A stretch of DNA of 12,164 nucleotides from Lachnospiraceae bacterium (GCA_017435025.1 JAFSFU010000321.1:1-12164), one strand, 5' to 3'; numbered from the stretch's first letter, positions 1-7,618 are shown. The notes: generated from the letters alone by a model not told the origin. A program made the numbers and translations.

Positions 1-1
1 A

Positions 2-1105
2 TTAAAGGTTGAGATATTAAAAAATGAAGTTGGGACAGGCTATTCCAATGCCTGGGGTGCAGCCGGCGGTACGATCGGTACCGGTTCCGGTGCATTTACT
101 GCACTTGTTTTTCTGTTGTTATTGTTTGCTTTGTATCGGAAAACAGCGAAAAGGCAGATTCGAAGAGATAAATCCGGTGTAGTGGAAAGCTACGGAGATA
201 TTACAAGAATTCTTTTCTTTACCGTCGTTCCGGTTATTGTAAGTTCCGCTATTTACAACGTGAACAGTGTCATTGACAATAGTCTCCTTGCCCATAATTA
301 TGCAAGTCTCGGACGTGAAGCGGAATTTGCGGCTGATTGGGGTGTTTATACAGGAAAATATCATTTGCTGATCAATGTGCCGATGGCTGTTTCCAATGCA
401 TTGTCATCGTCTCTGATACCGTCAGTATCCAGAGCTGTTGCGGCAGGAGATATCAAACAGATCCGTAATAAAATCGCAACAGCGATTCGTTTCTCACTTT
501 TGATCGCCATCCCATCGACCGTTGGTCTCACGGTCCTTGCAGGTCCGATCAATGATCTGTTGTTCTCGGGTGATAATTCGCTTGCAATTCAAATGACATT
601 GTATGGATCCGTTGCGGTAGTATTTTTCTCGCTTTCGACAGTAACCAACGCGATTCTGCAGGGAATTGATAAGATGCATTTGCCGATCATTCACGCATTG
701 ACCGCACTTGTGCTTCATATTGCAGCGCTTGAGGTTATGGCACTGGTGTTTGATATGGGTATCTATAGTATGGTTTATGCCAATATTGTCTTTGGCGTAA
801 TCATGTGTATTCTGAATCATTCTGCAATTCGCCGTACGATCGGATACCGTCAGGAGTTAAAAAAGACGGTTTTGATACCGACAATTTCTGCGATAGTGAT
901 GGGTGTGTGTGCGTTTGCTTCCTATCAGATGTTTTATATGGTAAGCAAGAGTAATCTTTTATGCACGCTTATTGCAATTATGATTGCTGTAGCGGTATAT
1001 GGAGTTTTGCTGATCAAACTGAAGTGCATGACCGCAGAGGAGATGAAACAGATGCCGGGAGGAACGAGACTTCTTGGAATCTGCAGAAAACTGAGATTAA
1101 TGTAA
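2..1105 (+). CDS. MurJ/SpoVB-type polysaccharide/lipid II flippase, C-terminal part (5' end outside window)
   Basis: The reading frame is open from base 2 with no stop, so the first part of the gene lies upstream; 367 codons are visible, against roughly 540 for the usual family member. The protein is a series of hydrophobic segments separated by short charged loops, as in the MOP superfamily exporters (MurJ, SpoVB, YtgP). These move lipid-linked sugar precursors across the cytoplasmic membrane for wall or spore cortex synthesis. Family-like features are the glycine-rich stretch near the visible start (AWGAAGGTIGTGSGAF), the LIPSVSRAVAAGD segment in the middle, the LLFSG and ILQGIDKMHLP loops, and a basic cytoplasmic tail ending PGGTRLLGICRKLRLM. 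A TTG at 116 is internal and should not be taken as the start. The family call is firm; whether this is the essential MurJ-like flippase, a sporulation SpoVB or another exporter cannot be decided from this portion. Confidence 0.85.
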   Translation, partial: LKVEILKNEVGTGYSNAWGAAGGTIGTGSGAFTALVFLLLLFALYRKTAKRQIRRDKSGVVESYGDITRILFFTVVPVIVSSAIYNVNSVIDNSLLAHNYASLGREAEFAADWGVYTGKYHLLINVPMAVSNALSSSLIPSVSRAVAAGDIKQIRNKIATAIRFSLLIAIPSTVGLTVLAGPINDLLFSGDNSLAIQMTLYGSVAVVFFSLSTVTNAILQGIDKMHLPIIHALTALVLHIAALEVMALVFDMGIYSMVYANIVFGVIMCILNHSAIRRTIGYRQELKKTVLIPTISAIVMGVCAFASYQMFYMVSKSNLLCTLIAIMIAVAVYGVLLIKLKCMTAEEMKQMPGGTRLLGICRKLRLM

Positions 1106-1150
1106 TATTTGAGAAGTATAGAATTGGAACAGAAAGCCGATACTGTTTTC

Positions 1151-1157
1151 AAGGAGG
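1151..1157 (+). promoter_or_regulatory. Strong ribosome binding site for the BofC-like gene
   Basis: AAGGAGG lies 9 bases before the ATG at 1167, a near-perfect match to the 3' end of 16S rRNA. It supports the small downstream gene as truly translated. The 61-base gap after the flippase gene shows no clear terminator, so the two genes may share a transcript. Confidence 0.75.
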
Positions 1158-1166
1158 TATGATCCT

Positions 1167-1565
1167 ATGAAAAAGTATATGTACGGCTTTCTTTTCTTTA
1201 TGTGTCTTACATCGGGAAGTCTGATCGGCTTGTTTTTATCGACTTTGAATCCGCAGAATGGTTCAACCAAAGAAGTGCAGGCAACAGAAACTGCGGATCA
1301 GCCATATCTTGCCGAAACAGAGAAAGAAGAATCCATCCACCTTGTGCTGAACCAGGAGTTTGTGAAAACAGATGTGGAACGGTATTGTCTGATGGCGGAA
1401 GAAGGTTATCTGATCGTTTATGACTATGCGAAGGATGTGATTGACCTTGTGACCCATATGCCCATTACGGATTTTCCTGTAAAGGAGCAGGAGCGCTTGA
1501 TGGAAGGAATCTGGTTTTCTACTATGTCGGAACTGTTTAGTTACCTGGAATCTTACAGCAGTTAA
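1167..1565 (+). CDS. Small membrane-anchored protein with BofC-like C-terminal domain
   Basis: This 132-residue protein starts with a short basic end and one hydrophobic segment (about residues 5-26), probably an uncleaved signal anchor. A polar Glu/Thr-rich stretch (about 30-55) follows, then a compact domain (about 65-132). That domain resembles the C-terminal part of BofC: a Tyr-rich strand pair (EEGYLIVYDYAKDVIDLVTH), an acidic/basic helix with an L-x-E-G-I-W turn, and a final helix ELFSYLESYSS. In Bacillus, BofC is a forespore-secreted regulator of the SpoIVB protease that signals sigma-K activation; clostridial proteins with only this domain have no agreed role. The start is fixed by a strong AAGGAGG site. 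The resemblance is judged by eye from sequence pattern, so the domain name is tentative. The gene sits between a SpoVB/MurJ-type flippase and two flavoproteins, which does not settle its function. Confidence 0.7.
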   Translation: MKKYMYGFLFFMCLTSGSLIGLFLSTLNPQNGSTKEVQATETADQPYLAETEKEESIHLVLNQEFVKTDVERYCLMAEEGYLIVYDYAKDVIDLVTHMPITDFPVKEQERLMEGIWFSTMSELFSYLESYSS

Positions 1566-1568
1566 GAC

Positions 1569-1597
1569 TTGAATTTTAAGCGTTCAACCGATATACT
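1569..1597 (+). promoter_or_regulatory. Predicted sigma-A promoter for the flavoprotein pair
   Basis: TTGAAT (1569-1574) and TATACT (1592-1597) are separated by exactly 17 bases. The -35 matches 4 of 6 consensus bases and the -10 matches 5 of 6. Transcription would begin near 1604, leaving a leader of about 50 bases before the ATG at 1656. The leader holds no obvious riboswitch or attenuator. This is pattern evidence only. Confidence 0.5.
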
Positions 1598-1655
1598 AGA
1601 GCATATGTTGTGAAACAAAGGATCGAGATCTTTATGATCAATACAGGAGGAAACC

Positions 1656-2903
1656 ATGAACAAGGAAGGGTTAATTATCGGTGGCGGTGCATCTGGTCTG
1701 ATGGCGGCAATTACAGCAGCAGAAAATGGTTCATCGGTTACCATTCTGGAGCATATGCCGAGAGTGGGAAAGAAAATTTTGTCAACCGGTAATGGAAAGT
1801 GTAATCTGACAAACCTTAATATGACCGATGCGTGTTTCCGGTGCAGTGAAGAAGGTTTCCCTATGCAGGTGATCGATCGGTTTTCTGTTGATGATACCTT
1901 GCGCTTTTTCCGCAGAATCGGCGTACTTACGACAGATCGAAACGGATATGTGTATCCATATTCCGGACAAGCGCAGACTGTTTTGGATGCACTTCGCGAC
2001 AGGGCCGACAGCCTTGGTGTACGCATCGTGTGTGAATGCAAGATCCTTGATATAAAAAAGACAAAAGATGAGCGCTTTTTAATAAAAACAGATAAGGGAA
2101 ACCAGACAGGAGATTTTGTTGTTCTTGCAGCCGGATCAATGGCAGCGGCATCTACCGGTTCGGATGGCAGCGGATATGAACTTGCAAAGCTGTTGGGACA
2201 TAAAGTTAAAAAACCTCTTCCTGCTCTTGTACAGTTAAAATGCAGAGGAGATTTTTTTAAGGCAATATCCGGTGTTCGCACGGAAGCGAGAGTGAGCCTC
2301 TATATGGTTGGACGGCACGGTGACATCGGAGAGTTTCTGGCAGAAGATACAGGTGAACTGCAGCTAACCGATTATGGAATTTCCGGAATCCCGGTATTTC
2401 AGGTGAGCCGCTATGCAGCAGATGCGTTGAACCGTAATAAGCAGGTGGCTGCGCTGATTGATTATCTGCCGTCTTATGGCGCGGGCGAACTCTTTGCGTT
2501 ATTAAAAGAACAGAGAAAGAATCTTTCTGACAGAACTGCTGAGATGTTTTTAAACGGATTGTTTCATAAGAAACTGGCTTCCTTGTTTTTGAAGGCGGTT
2601 TCGATTCGTCCCGAGACACGTGCGGGAAAGATTTCGGATCGTTCTCTGGAAGAGCTGTGCGAAGTCATAAAAGAATCGGTTTATGAAGTAACAGCGACGA
2701 ACCCCTATGAGAAAGCCCAAATATGTATGGGTGGCGTGGATACGAGAGAAATCAATCCGGAGACAATGGAATCAAAATGGATATCCGGATTGTATTTTGC
2801 AGGCGAAATTCTTGATGTGGATGGAATTTGCGGCGGTTATAATCTGCAGTGGGCCTGGTCCAGTGGATATGTGGCAGGAATCAGTGCGGCTAAAAGGAGA
2901 TAA
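1656..2903 (+). CDS. HI0933/YhiN/BaiN-family NAD(P)/FAD-dependent flavoprotein
   Basis: This 415-residue protein has the usual length and layout of the HI0933-like family (PF03486). It opens with a Rossmann dinucleotide fold, GGGASG at residues 9-14, with Glu32 placed to hold the FAD ribose. The family signature STGNGKCNLTN follows at about 43-53. The C-terminal FAD-closing segment, GEILDVDGICGGYNLQWA, lies at about 383-400. These motifs make an FAD-binding oxidoreductase secure. The physiological substrate is not known for most members. One relative, BaiN of Clostridium scindens, has been linked to bile acid reduction, but the family is widespread in bacteria without that pathway and no bai genes are visible here, so that role should not be carried over. 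AGGAGG at 1645-1650 lies 5 bases before the ATG. The next gene begins 5 bases after the stop codon, implying one transcript for both flavoproteins. Confidence 0.9.
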   Translation: MNKEGLIIGGGASGLMAAITAAENGSSVTILEHMPRVGKKILSTGNGKCNLTNLNMTDACFRCSEEGFPMQVIDRFSVDDTLRFFRRIGVLTTDRNGYVYPYSGQAQTVLDALRDRADSLGVRIVCECKILDIKKTKDERFLIKTDKGNQTGDFVVLAAGSMAAASTGSDGSGYELAKLLGHKVKKPLPALVQLKCRGDFFKAISGVRTEARVSLYMVGRHGDIGEFLAEDTGELQLTDYGISGIPVFQVSRYAADALNRNKQVAALIDYLPSYGAGELFALLKEQRKNLSDRTAEMFLNGLFHKKLASLFLKAVSIRPETRAGKISDRSLEELCEVIKESVYEVTATNPYEKAQICMGGVDTREINPETMESKWISGLYFAGEILDVDGICGGYNLQWAWSSGYVAGISAAKRR

Positions 2904-2908
2904 TACAT

Positions 2909-4513
2909 ATGATCAGAATCAATCAGCTGGCACTTGATGTGAATCATGGCCCGGAGGCATTGAAAAAGAAGGCGGCAAAACTTTTAAAGATTTCGGACAC
3001 GGCCATTGATCGGATCACCATTGTGCGCAGATCCATTGATGCCAGAAAGAAAGAGAATCTTCTTTACAGTTATATTGTAGATGTGACACTTGTTGATAAG
3101 AAGAAAGAGGCACAGATTGTAAAGAAGGCCGCAAATAACAATATTAAATCTGAGACAGAGGTTCCTTACCGGTATCCGTCTTTTGGTGATAAGAAAATGA
3201 AGCATCGACCGGTTGTCATCGGAGCTGGCCCTGCCGGTCTCTTTGCTGCGCTTTCACTGGCGGAAAACGGTTATCAGCCTCTCCTTTTGGAACAGGGTGA
3301 TGCTGTTGATATTCGTGTAAAAAAAGTGCAGGAGTTCTGGAAGAATGGAGACGGTCACCTGGATATCCAATCAAATGTCCAGTTTGGAGAAGGCGGTGCC
3401 GGAACATTTTCTGACGGAAAGTTAAATACACTGGTAAAAGATGTTTCCGGAAGAAATAAACGGGTTCTTGAAATTTTTGTAGAGTCTGGAGCGGATTCAC
3501 AGATTCTTTATGACAGCAAACCGCATATTGGAACGGATGTTCTTATGGATGTGGTGCGGAATATCCGACATAGAATTATTGAACATGGCGGTGAAGTACG
3601 ATTTAACTGTAAGGTGAAAGAACTTCAGATAGAAAATGGAACTCTTTGCGGTCTAAAGATGGAAGATGGCACTGTAATAGATGCCGAGAATGTGATTTTA
3701 GCAGTGGGACACAGCGCAAGAGATCTGTTTGATCATTTGCATCAGCAGCAGGTATTGATGGAGCCGAAAGCGTTTGCTGTCGGACTCCGTGTGCAGCATC
3801 CACAGAAAATGATGAATGTATCACAGTACGGCAGGGAGGATGCCGGAAAGCTGGGAGCGGCGCCCTATAAAGTGACAGCTAAGACGTCCTGTGGTCGCGG
3901 TGTGTATTCGTTCTGTATGTGTCCTGGCGGATACGTTGTGAATGCTTCATCTGAAAAAGGACGTTTGGCAGTCAATGGTATGAGTTATTATGCTCGTGGC
4001 GGTGAGAATGCCAACAGTGCAATTATTGTAGCGGTATCACCGGAGGATTTTCCGACTGCAGGGCCTCTCGGCGGTGTGGAATTTCAAAGACGACTGGAAG
4101 AAAAAGCCTTTTCTCTTGGAAATGGTCGTATACCTGTTCAATTATATGGTGATTTTAAAGAGAATGCAGTGACAACTGCATTTGGTGATGTGAATCCACA
4201 GTTTTGCGGCGACTATTCGTTTGCAAATTTGAGAGATCTGATGACAGAGGAAATGAATCTTGCATTTATAGAAGGCATGCAGGAATTTGGACGAAAGATC
4301 AAAGGATTTGACCGTTATGATGCAGTTCTTGCAGGCATTGAGAGCCGTACATCCTCACCTTTACGCATTGTAAGAAATGAAAATATGGAAAGCAATATAA
4401 AGGGATTATTCCCGTGCGGCGAAGGAGCCGGTTATGCGGGCGGAATTACTTCGGCTGCGATGGATGGATTAAAGGTTGCAGAAGAATTAATTAAGAGGTA
4501 TAATCCTTGTTAA
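2909..4513 (+). CDS. Uncharacterised FAD-dependent dehydrogenase (COG2509 type)
   Basis: This 534-residue protein begins with an extension of about 98 residues (ordered alpha/beta pattern, many Lys). A Rossmann FAD-binding motif, GAGPAG at 105-110, follows, with Glu128 as the likely ribose ligand. Next come FGEGGAGTFSDGKL at about 159-172, a second dinucleotide-type segment ending in ILAVGHSARD, a Gly/Cys-rich middle (SFCMCPGGYVVNAS), and the C-terminal cofactor loop CGEGAGYAGGITSAAMDG. Length, N-terminal extension and motifs fit the COG2509 group of putative FAD-dependent dehydrogenases, common in clostridia and without an established reaction. The ATG at 2909 follows an AAAGGAGA site that overlaps the end of the preceding flavoprotein gene, so translation of the two is probably coupled. 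The 3' end of this gene also carries a predicted promoter for proB. Identity as a flavoprotein is secure; substrate is unknown. Confidence 0.88.
   Translation: MIRINQLALDVNHGPEALKKKAAKLLKISDTAIDRITIVRRSIDARKKENLLYSYIVDVTLVDKKKEAQIVKKAANNNIKSETEVPYRYPSFGDKKMKHRPVVIGAGPAGLFAALSLAENGYQPLLLEQGDAVDIRVKKVQEFWKNGDGHLDIQSNVQFGEGGAGTFSDGKLNTLVKDVSGRNKRVLEIFVESGADSQILYDSKPHIGTDVLMDVVRNIRHRIIEHGGEVRFNCKVKELQIENGTLCGLKMEDGTVIDAENVILAVGHSARDLFDHLHQQQVLMEPKAFAVGLRVQHPQKMMNVSQYGREDAGKLGAAPYKVTAKTSCGRGVYSFCMCPGGYVVNASSEKGRLAVNGMSYYARGGENANSAIIVAVSPEDFPTAGPLGGVEFQRRLEEKAFSLGNGRIPVQLYGDFKENAVTTAFGDVNPQFCGDYSFANLRDLMTEEMNLAFIEGMQEFGRKIKGFDRYDAVLAGIESRTSSPLRIVRNENMESNIKGLFPCGEGAGYAGGITSAAMDGLKVAEELIKRYNPC
4476..4504 (+). 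promoter_or_regulatory. Predicted promoter for proB, inside the upstream coding sequence
   Basis: TTGCAG (4476-4481) and a perfect TATAAT (4499-4504) are 17 bases apart, just before the stop codon of the FAD dehydrogenase gene. The start point would be near 4511, giving a leader of about 34 bases before the proB ATG. The -35 is weak (3 of 6), and the bases are also constrained by coding for KRYNP, so chance is possible. An independent proline unit ending at the 7471 terminator would fit. Confidence 0.45.
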
Positions 4514-4544
4514 AAATATATTGAACTGAAATGGAGAACAGATT

Positions 4545-5390
4545 ATGACACAGTCAGCAAGAGAACTGTTAAAAGATAAAAAGAGAATTGTTATCAAGAT
4601 TGGATCTTCTTCCTTAACACATGAAGAAACTGGAGATCTGAATTTCTATAAAATCGAACACCTGGTTCGTTTGATCTCAGATCTTCGCGGCAGTGGAAAG
4701 GAAGTTGTTTTGGTATCCTCCGGTGCGATCGCTGCCGGAAGACAGGTCCTTGGCCGTCAAAAACCGCAGACCGTATCGGAGAAGCAGGCGTTTGCAGCTG
4801 TTGGACAGGCAAGGCTGATGATGGTGTATCAGAGATTGTTTGCGGAGTATAATCAGACTGCAGCTCAGGTCCTGATGACAAAAAATACAATTGTTAATCA
4901 GATTTCCAGAGAAAATGCGGAAAATACTTTTGATGAATTACTAAAGCTTGGTACTGTACCGGTAGTAAATGAGAACGATACAGTATCTACATACGAGATC
5001 AAATTCGGTGATAATGACCGCCTTTCTGCGATCGTGTCTGCTCTCATCGGTGCGGATCTTCTTATTTTATTATCTGATATTGATGGACTCTATTCCGATG
5101 ATCCGAAGAAGAATCCTGATGCGGTATTCATTGATCAGGTAGACGAAATTTCTGACGAACTTATGTCTATGGGCAAGGACACAAACAGTGATGTTGGAAC
5201 CGGTGGTATGGCTGCGAAGCTGCACGCTGCAAGAATTGCAACACACAGTGGCTGTGATATGGTGATTGCCAACGCGGACCGTGTGGAAGTTATCTGGGAT
5301 ATTTTGGAAGGTAAAATGGCTGGAACTTTATTTACAGCACATAAAGATTCCGAGTTTGCATTGCTTGATTACATTGAGAGTATTCACTAA
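4545..5390 (+). CDS. proB: Glutamate 5-kinase
   Basis: ProB phosphorylates the side-chain carboxylate of glutamate with ATP, the first and normally feedback-inhibited step of proline synthesis in the cytoplasm. The 281-residue protein is a single amino-acid-kinase domain. It shows VIKIGSSSL at 16-24 (Lys18 at the phosphate site), VSSGAIAAG at 57-65, NENDTVS from 142, FGDNDRLSA from 154, and TGGMAAKLHAA near residue 220. It ends soon after this domain, so the C-terminal PUA domain of longer ProB proteins such as the E. coli enzyme is absent; short forms are known in clostridia. The ATG at 4545 is preceded by a modest GGAG site. The gene lies 31 bases after the FAD dehydrogenase gene, heads a tight cluster ending with proA, and probably has its own promoter. 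There is no room for a T-box leader after the upstream gene. Confidence 0.96.
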   Translation: MTQSARELLKDKKRIVIKIGSSSLTHEETGDLNFYKIEHLVRLISDLRGSGKEVVLVSSGAIAAGRQVLGRQKPQTVSEKQAFAAVGQARLMMVYQRLFAEYNQTAAQVLMTKNTIVNQISRENAENTFDELLKLGTVPVVNENDTVSTYEIKFGDNDRLSAIVSALIGADLLILLSDIDGLYSDDPKKNPDAVFIDQVDEISDELMSMGKDTNSDVGTGGMAAKLHAARIATHSGCDMVIANADRVEVIWDILEGKMAGTLFTAHKDSEFALLDYIESIH

Positions 5391-5428
5391 TCAGAGTTAA
5401 GGATATAGTAATTTAACAGGAGGAAAGA

Positions 5429-5656
5429 ATGAATCAGGAACGTATTGACAGAATCAATGCTCTGTACCATAAGTCCAAGGCCGAAGGACTGACTGCTGAG
5501 GAGAAAGCAGAGCAGGATAAGCTGAGAAAAGAGTATATAGCAGATATCAGAAAGAGTCTGAGAGGAACGCTGAATAATATTTCTATTCAGGAGCAGGATG
5601 GTACGGTGACAGATCTTGGTAAGAAATATGGAAACATTGGCAAGAAAGAAAATTAG
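5429..5656 (+). CDS. DUF896/YnzC-family small cytoplasmic protein
   Basis: This 75-residue protein matches the DUF896 (YnzC) family in length and pattern. The first helix is MNQERIDRINALYHKSK, followed by the conserved turn GLTAEEKAEQDKLRKEYI. A basic second helix (ADIRKSLRGTLNNI) and a short polar tail complete it. No signal peptide, membrane segment or catalytic motif is visible. Family members fold as a small helical hairpin; their function is unknown, although B. subtilis ynzC is transcribed with SOS genes. Nothing here suggests SOS control, as no LexA-like operator was noticed. AGGAGG at 5418-5423 lies 5 bases before the ATG, predicting strong translation. The gene begins 38 bases after proB, and its last 29 bases overlap the start of the cyclo-ligase gene in another frame, so the two are probably translationally coupled. 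Confidence 0.88.
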   Translation: MNQERIDRINALYHKSKAEGLTAEEKAEQDKLRKEYIADIRKSLRGTLNNISIQEQDGTVTDLGKKYGNIGKKEN

Positions 5657-6215
5657 TCTTCGTAAAGAATTTAAACAGAAACTAAAGTCTCTGGCTATGG
5701 AACAAAAGAGATTTTTGGACCATACAGTTTTTAAAAACCTGGTATCGATGCCGGAATTCCAGCGGGCATCTTGTTTTTATGGTTACATGGCTCTTTCCTG
5801 GGAGACAGGGACAAGTGAGATCATCGAATATTTGCTGGAGAAAAATATTCCGGTTGCGCTTCCGAGAGTTCTCGGAGATGATATGGAATTCTTTCAGATC
5901 AATTCTATGAGCGATCTGCAGGAAGGTGCCTTTCATATTTTGGAACCGAAGGAATCCTGTAAGATGGTCCGCTGGCCGGATGCATGCATGTTAATACCGG
6001 GGCTTGCGTTTTCCTTGTCCGGAAAACGGCTGGGAAAAGGCGGTGGATATTACGATAAGTTTTTGAACCGTGAACCGGGACATGACACGATCGCTCTGGC
6101 TTATGAGTTTCAGATATGCGGAGATATTCCGTCAGAAGAGCATGATCGCTCCGTAGATTATCTTGTGACGGAAGAAAACATATATAAAAGTAATACATGT
6201 GAAAGCGAGGAATGA
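5628..6215 (+). CDS. 5-formyltetrahydrofolate cyclo-ligase
   Basis: The enzyme uses ATP to turn 5-formyltetrahydrofolate into 5,10-methenyltetrahydrofolate, returning a storage or inhibitory folate to the active one-carbon pool. The 195-residue protein has the family's normal size. It has a basic N-terminal helix ([15 protein letters not shown]), the substrate-pocket region [13 protein letters not shown] followed by IPVALPRV, and the strong signature [23 protein letters not shown] split across about residues 124-146, with the GKGGGYYD phosphate loop at 136-143. I chose the ATG at 5628; an in-frame TTG at 5616 would add four residues, and a TTG at 5637 is also possible. No strong ribosome binding site precedes any of them, which fits reinitiation from the overlapping DUF896 gene. 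The end overlaps the proA start by 4 bases. The gene belongs to the family sometimes named fau, ygfA or yqgN. Confidence 0.92.
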   Translation: METLARKKISLRKEFKQKLKSLAMEQKRFLDHTVFKNLVSMPEFQRASCFYGYMALSWETGTSEIIEYLLEKNIPVALPRVLGDDMEFFQINSMSDLQEGAFHILEPKESCKMVRWPDACMLIPGLAFSLSGKRLGKGGGYYDKFLNREPGHDTIALAYEFQICGDIPSEEHDRSVDYLVTEENIYKSNTCESEE

Positions 6216-7462
6216 TGATGGAACTGCGTGAAATTGGACAGAAAGCGAAAGATGCATCTTTCCTTCTTGGAAAAATGGGATCTGCTGAAAAAAATCGCGG
6301 TCTGCTTGCTGCTGCTCAGGAGATCATCAATCAGCAGGATCGGATTCTTGCTGCAAATGCAAAGGATATTGAGGCGGCAAAGGCCAAGGGTATGGCACAG
6401 GGACTGGTGGATCGTCTTCTCCTGACACCGGCGAGAATAGATGGAATTGTCGAAGGTATGCGTCAGGTGGTTGGACTGGAAGATCCGATCGGTGAAGTGA
6501 TTTCAATGAAACAGCGACCGAATGGACTGATGGTCGGTCAGAAGCGTGTTCCAATGGGTGTTATTGGAATTATTTATGAAGCGAGACCAAATGTAACAGC
6601 AGATGCTTTTGCACTTTGCTTTAAAACAGGAAATGCTGCGATCCTTCGCGGCGGCAGTGATGCTTATTATTCCAATCAGGCCATCGTGGATGCGATTCGA
6701 GATGGTTTGAATACATGTGGAATTCCGCAGGATGCGATTCAGCTTCTTTCGGATACTAGCAGAGAGACTGCTACGGAGTTTATGCGGATGAATGAGTATC
6801 TGAATGTGCTGATCCCTCGTGGCGGCGCAGGTCTGATTCGTTCTGTTGTTCAGAACAGTACGGTACCGGTTATTGAAACAGGAACCGGAAACTGTCATAT
6901 CTATGTGGATGAAACTGCTGATTTTGATATGGCGCTGGATATTCTGTTTAATGCAAAAACACAGCGAATCGGTGTATGCAATGCCTGTGAATCAACTCTG
7001 ATCCACAGAAGTATTGCAGATAAGTTCCTTCCGCTGATGAAAGCCCGTCTTGACGAGAAACAGGTAGAAATTCGTGCGGATGAAGCTTCCAGAGCAATTG
7101 TACCGGAATTTTCTGAGGCGACGGAGGAAGATTGGGGTACCGAGTATCTGGATTATATTCTTTCTTGTAAAATCGTAGACTCCGTTGATGAGGCGATTGC
7201 CCATATTAATAAATATAACACCGGTCATTCAGAGGCGATCATCACATCTGACTATGATAATGCGCAGAAGTTCTTGAATGAAGTGGATGCTGCTGCGGTA
7301 TATGTCAATGCATCAACACGTTTTACAGATGGTTTTGAGTTTGGTTTTGGTGCTGAGATTGGAATCAGTACGCAGAAATTACATGCCCGCGGACCGATGG
7401 GACTCCTGGCTCTCACATCCACAAAGTATATTATCTACGGAAACGGACAGATTCGAAAATAG
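6212..7462 (+). CDS. proA: Glutamate-5-semialdehyde dehydrogenase (gamma-glutamyl phosphate reductase)
   Basis: ProA reduces gamma-glutamyl phosphate with NADPH to glutamate-5-semialdehyde, which cyclises spontaneously on the way to proline. The 416-residue protein has the standard length and shows the aldehyde dehydrogenase-like fold motifs. These are [20 protein letters not shown] near 113-131, the segment [28 protein letters not shown], and the active-site segment [14 protein letters not shown] with the likely catalytic Cys256. Near the C-terminus are [19 protein letters not shown] and LTSTKYII, typical of ProA. The gene opens with ATGATG. The first ATG (6212) forms a 4-base ATGA overlap with the cyclo-ligase stop, while the second (6215) is better spaced from the weak AGCGAGG site; the difference is one residue. 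It is the last gene of the unit and is followed 8 bases later by a terminator hairpin. ProB is the natural partner enzyme, two genes upstream. Confidence 0.96.
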   Translation: MMMELREIGQKAKDASFLLGKMGSAEKNRGLLAAAQEIINQQDRILAANAKDIEAAKAKGMAQGLVDRLLLTPARIDGIVEGMRQVVGLEDPIGEVISMKQRPNGLMVGQKRVPMGVIGIIYEARPNVTADAFALCFKTGNAAILRGGSDAYYSNQAIVDAIRDGLNTCGIPQDAIQLLSDTSRETATEFMRMNEYLNVLIPRGGAGLIRSVVQNSTVPVIETGTGNCHIYVDETADFDMALDILFNAKTQRIGVCNACESTLIHRSIADKFLPLMKARLDEKQVEIRADEASRAIVPEFSEATEEDWGTEYLDYILSCKIVDSVDEAIAHINKYNTGHSEAIITSDYDNAQKFLNEVDAAAVYVNASTRFTDGFEFGFGAEIGISTQKLHARGPMGLLALTSTKYIIYGNGQIRK

Positions 7463-7470
7463 ATTTGAAG

Positions 7471-7505
7471 CCTCCGGCGGAGCCATCCGTCGGGGGTATT
7501 TTTAT
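7471..7505 (+). terminator. Rho-independent terminator after proA
   Basis: An 11-base-pair stem pairs 7471-7481 (CCTCCGGCGGA) with 7486-7496 (TCCGTCGGGGG) through two G-U pairs, with the four-base loop GCCA. A T-rich tail, TATTTTTAT (7497-7505), follows directly. The position right after proA and before a new promoter marks the end of the proline unit. Confidence 0.9.
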
Positions 7506-7556
7506 GGCAAAATCAGGGCAAATTATTACGTTAAATTTACAGAAACAGTAATCTTA

Positions 7557-7585
7557 TTGCATTTTTTTCGTTTGGAGTTTATAAT
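7557..7585 (+). promoter_or_regulatory. Predicted sigma-A promoter for miaB
   Basis: A perfect TATAAT (7580-7585) lies 17 bases after TTGCAT (7557-7562), with a T-run in the spacer. The predicted start is near 7592, leaving a leader of about 27 bases. It sits in the only substantial intergenic gap of the window, between the proA terminator and miaB, which makes a real promoter likely although the -35 is weak. The stretch 7506-7556 is AT-rich with no other signal seen. Confidence 0.62.
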
Positions 7586-7618
7586 GTTCACGGTAGAGTA
7601 TGTTTTGGAGAAAAAATT

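Noticed and set aside
494..820. 108-codon open frame on the minus strand
   Set aside because: It is antisense to the flippase gene; the His/Cys/Asn-rich product is typical of reversed membrane-protein coding sequence.
1127..1148. Short inverted repeat (AACAG / CTGTT) after the flippase gene
   Set aside because: The stem is about 5-6 base pairs with a 10-base loop and no proper T-tract, too weak for a terminator.
1562..2281. 239-codon open frame on the minus strand
   Set aside because: It lies almost wholly opposite the HI0933-family gene, has no recognisable motif and a composition typical of a shadow frame.
1656..2903. Assignment as a bile acid reductase because of BaiN similarity
   Set aside because: The family is broad and no bile acid genes are present; only the flavoprotein family can be supported.
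4514..4544. Possible T-box leader in front of proB
   Set aside because: Proline genes in some Firmicutes carry T-box leaders, but the gap is only 31 bases and no specifier or antiterminator structure is visible.
6503..6898. 131-codon open frame on the minus strand
   Set aside because: It is antisense to the conserved core of proA and resembles no family known to me.
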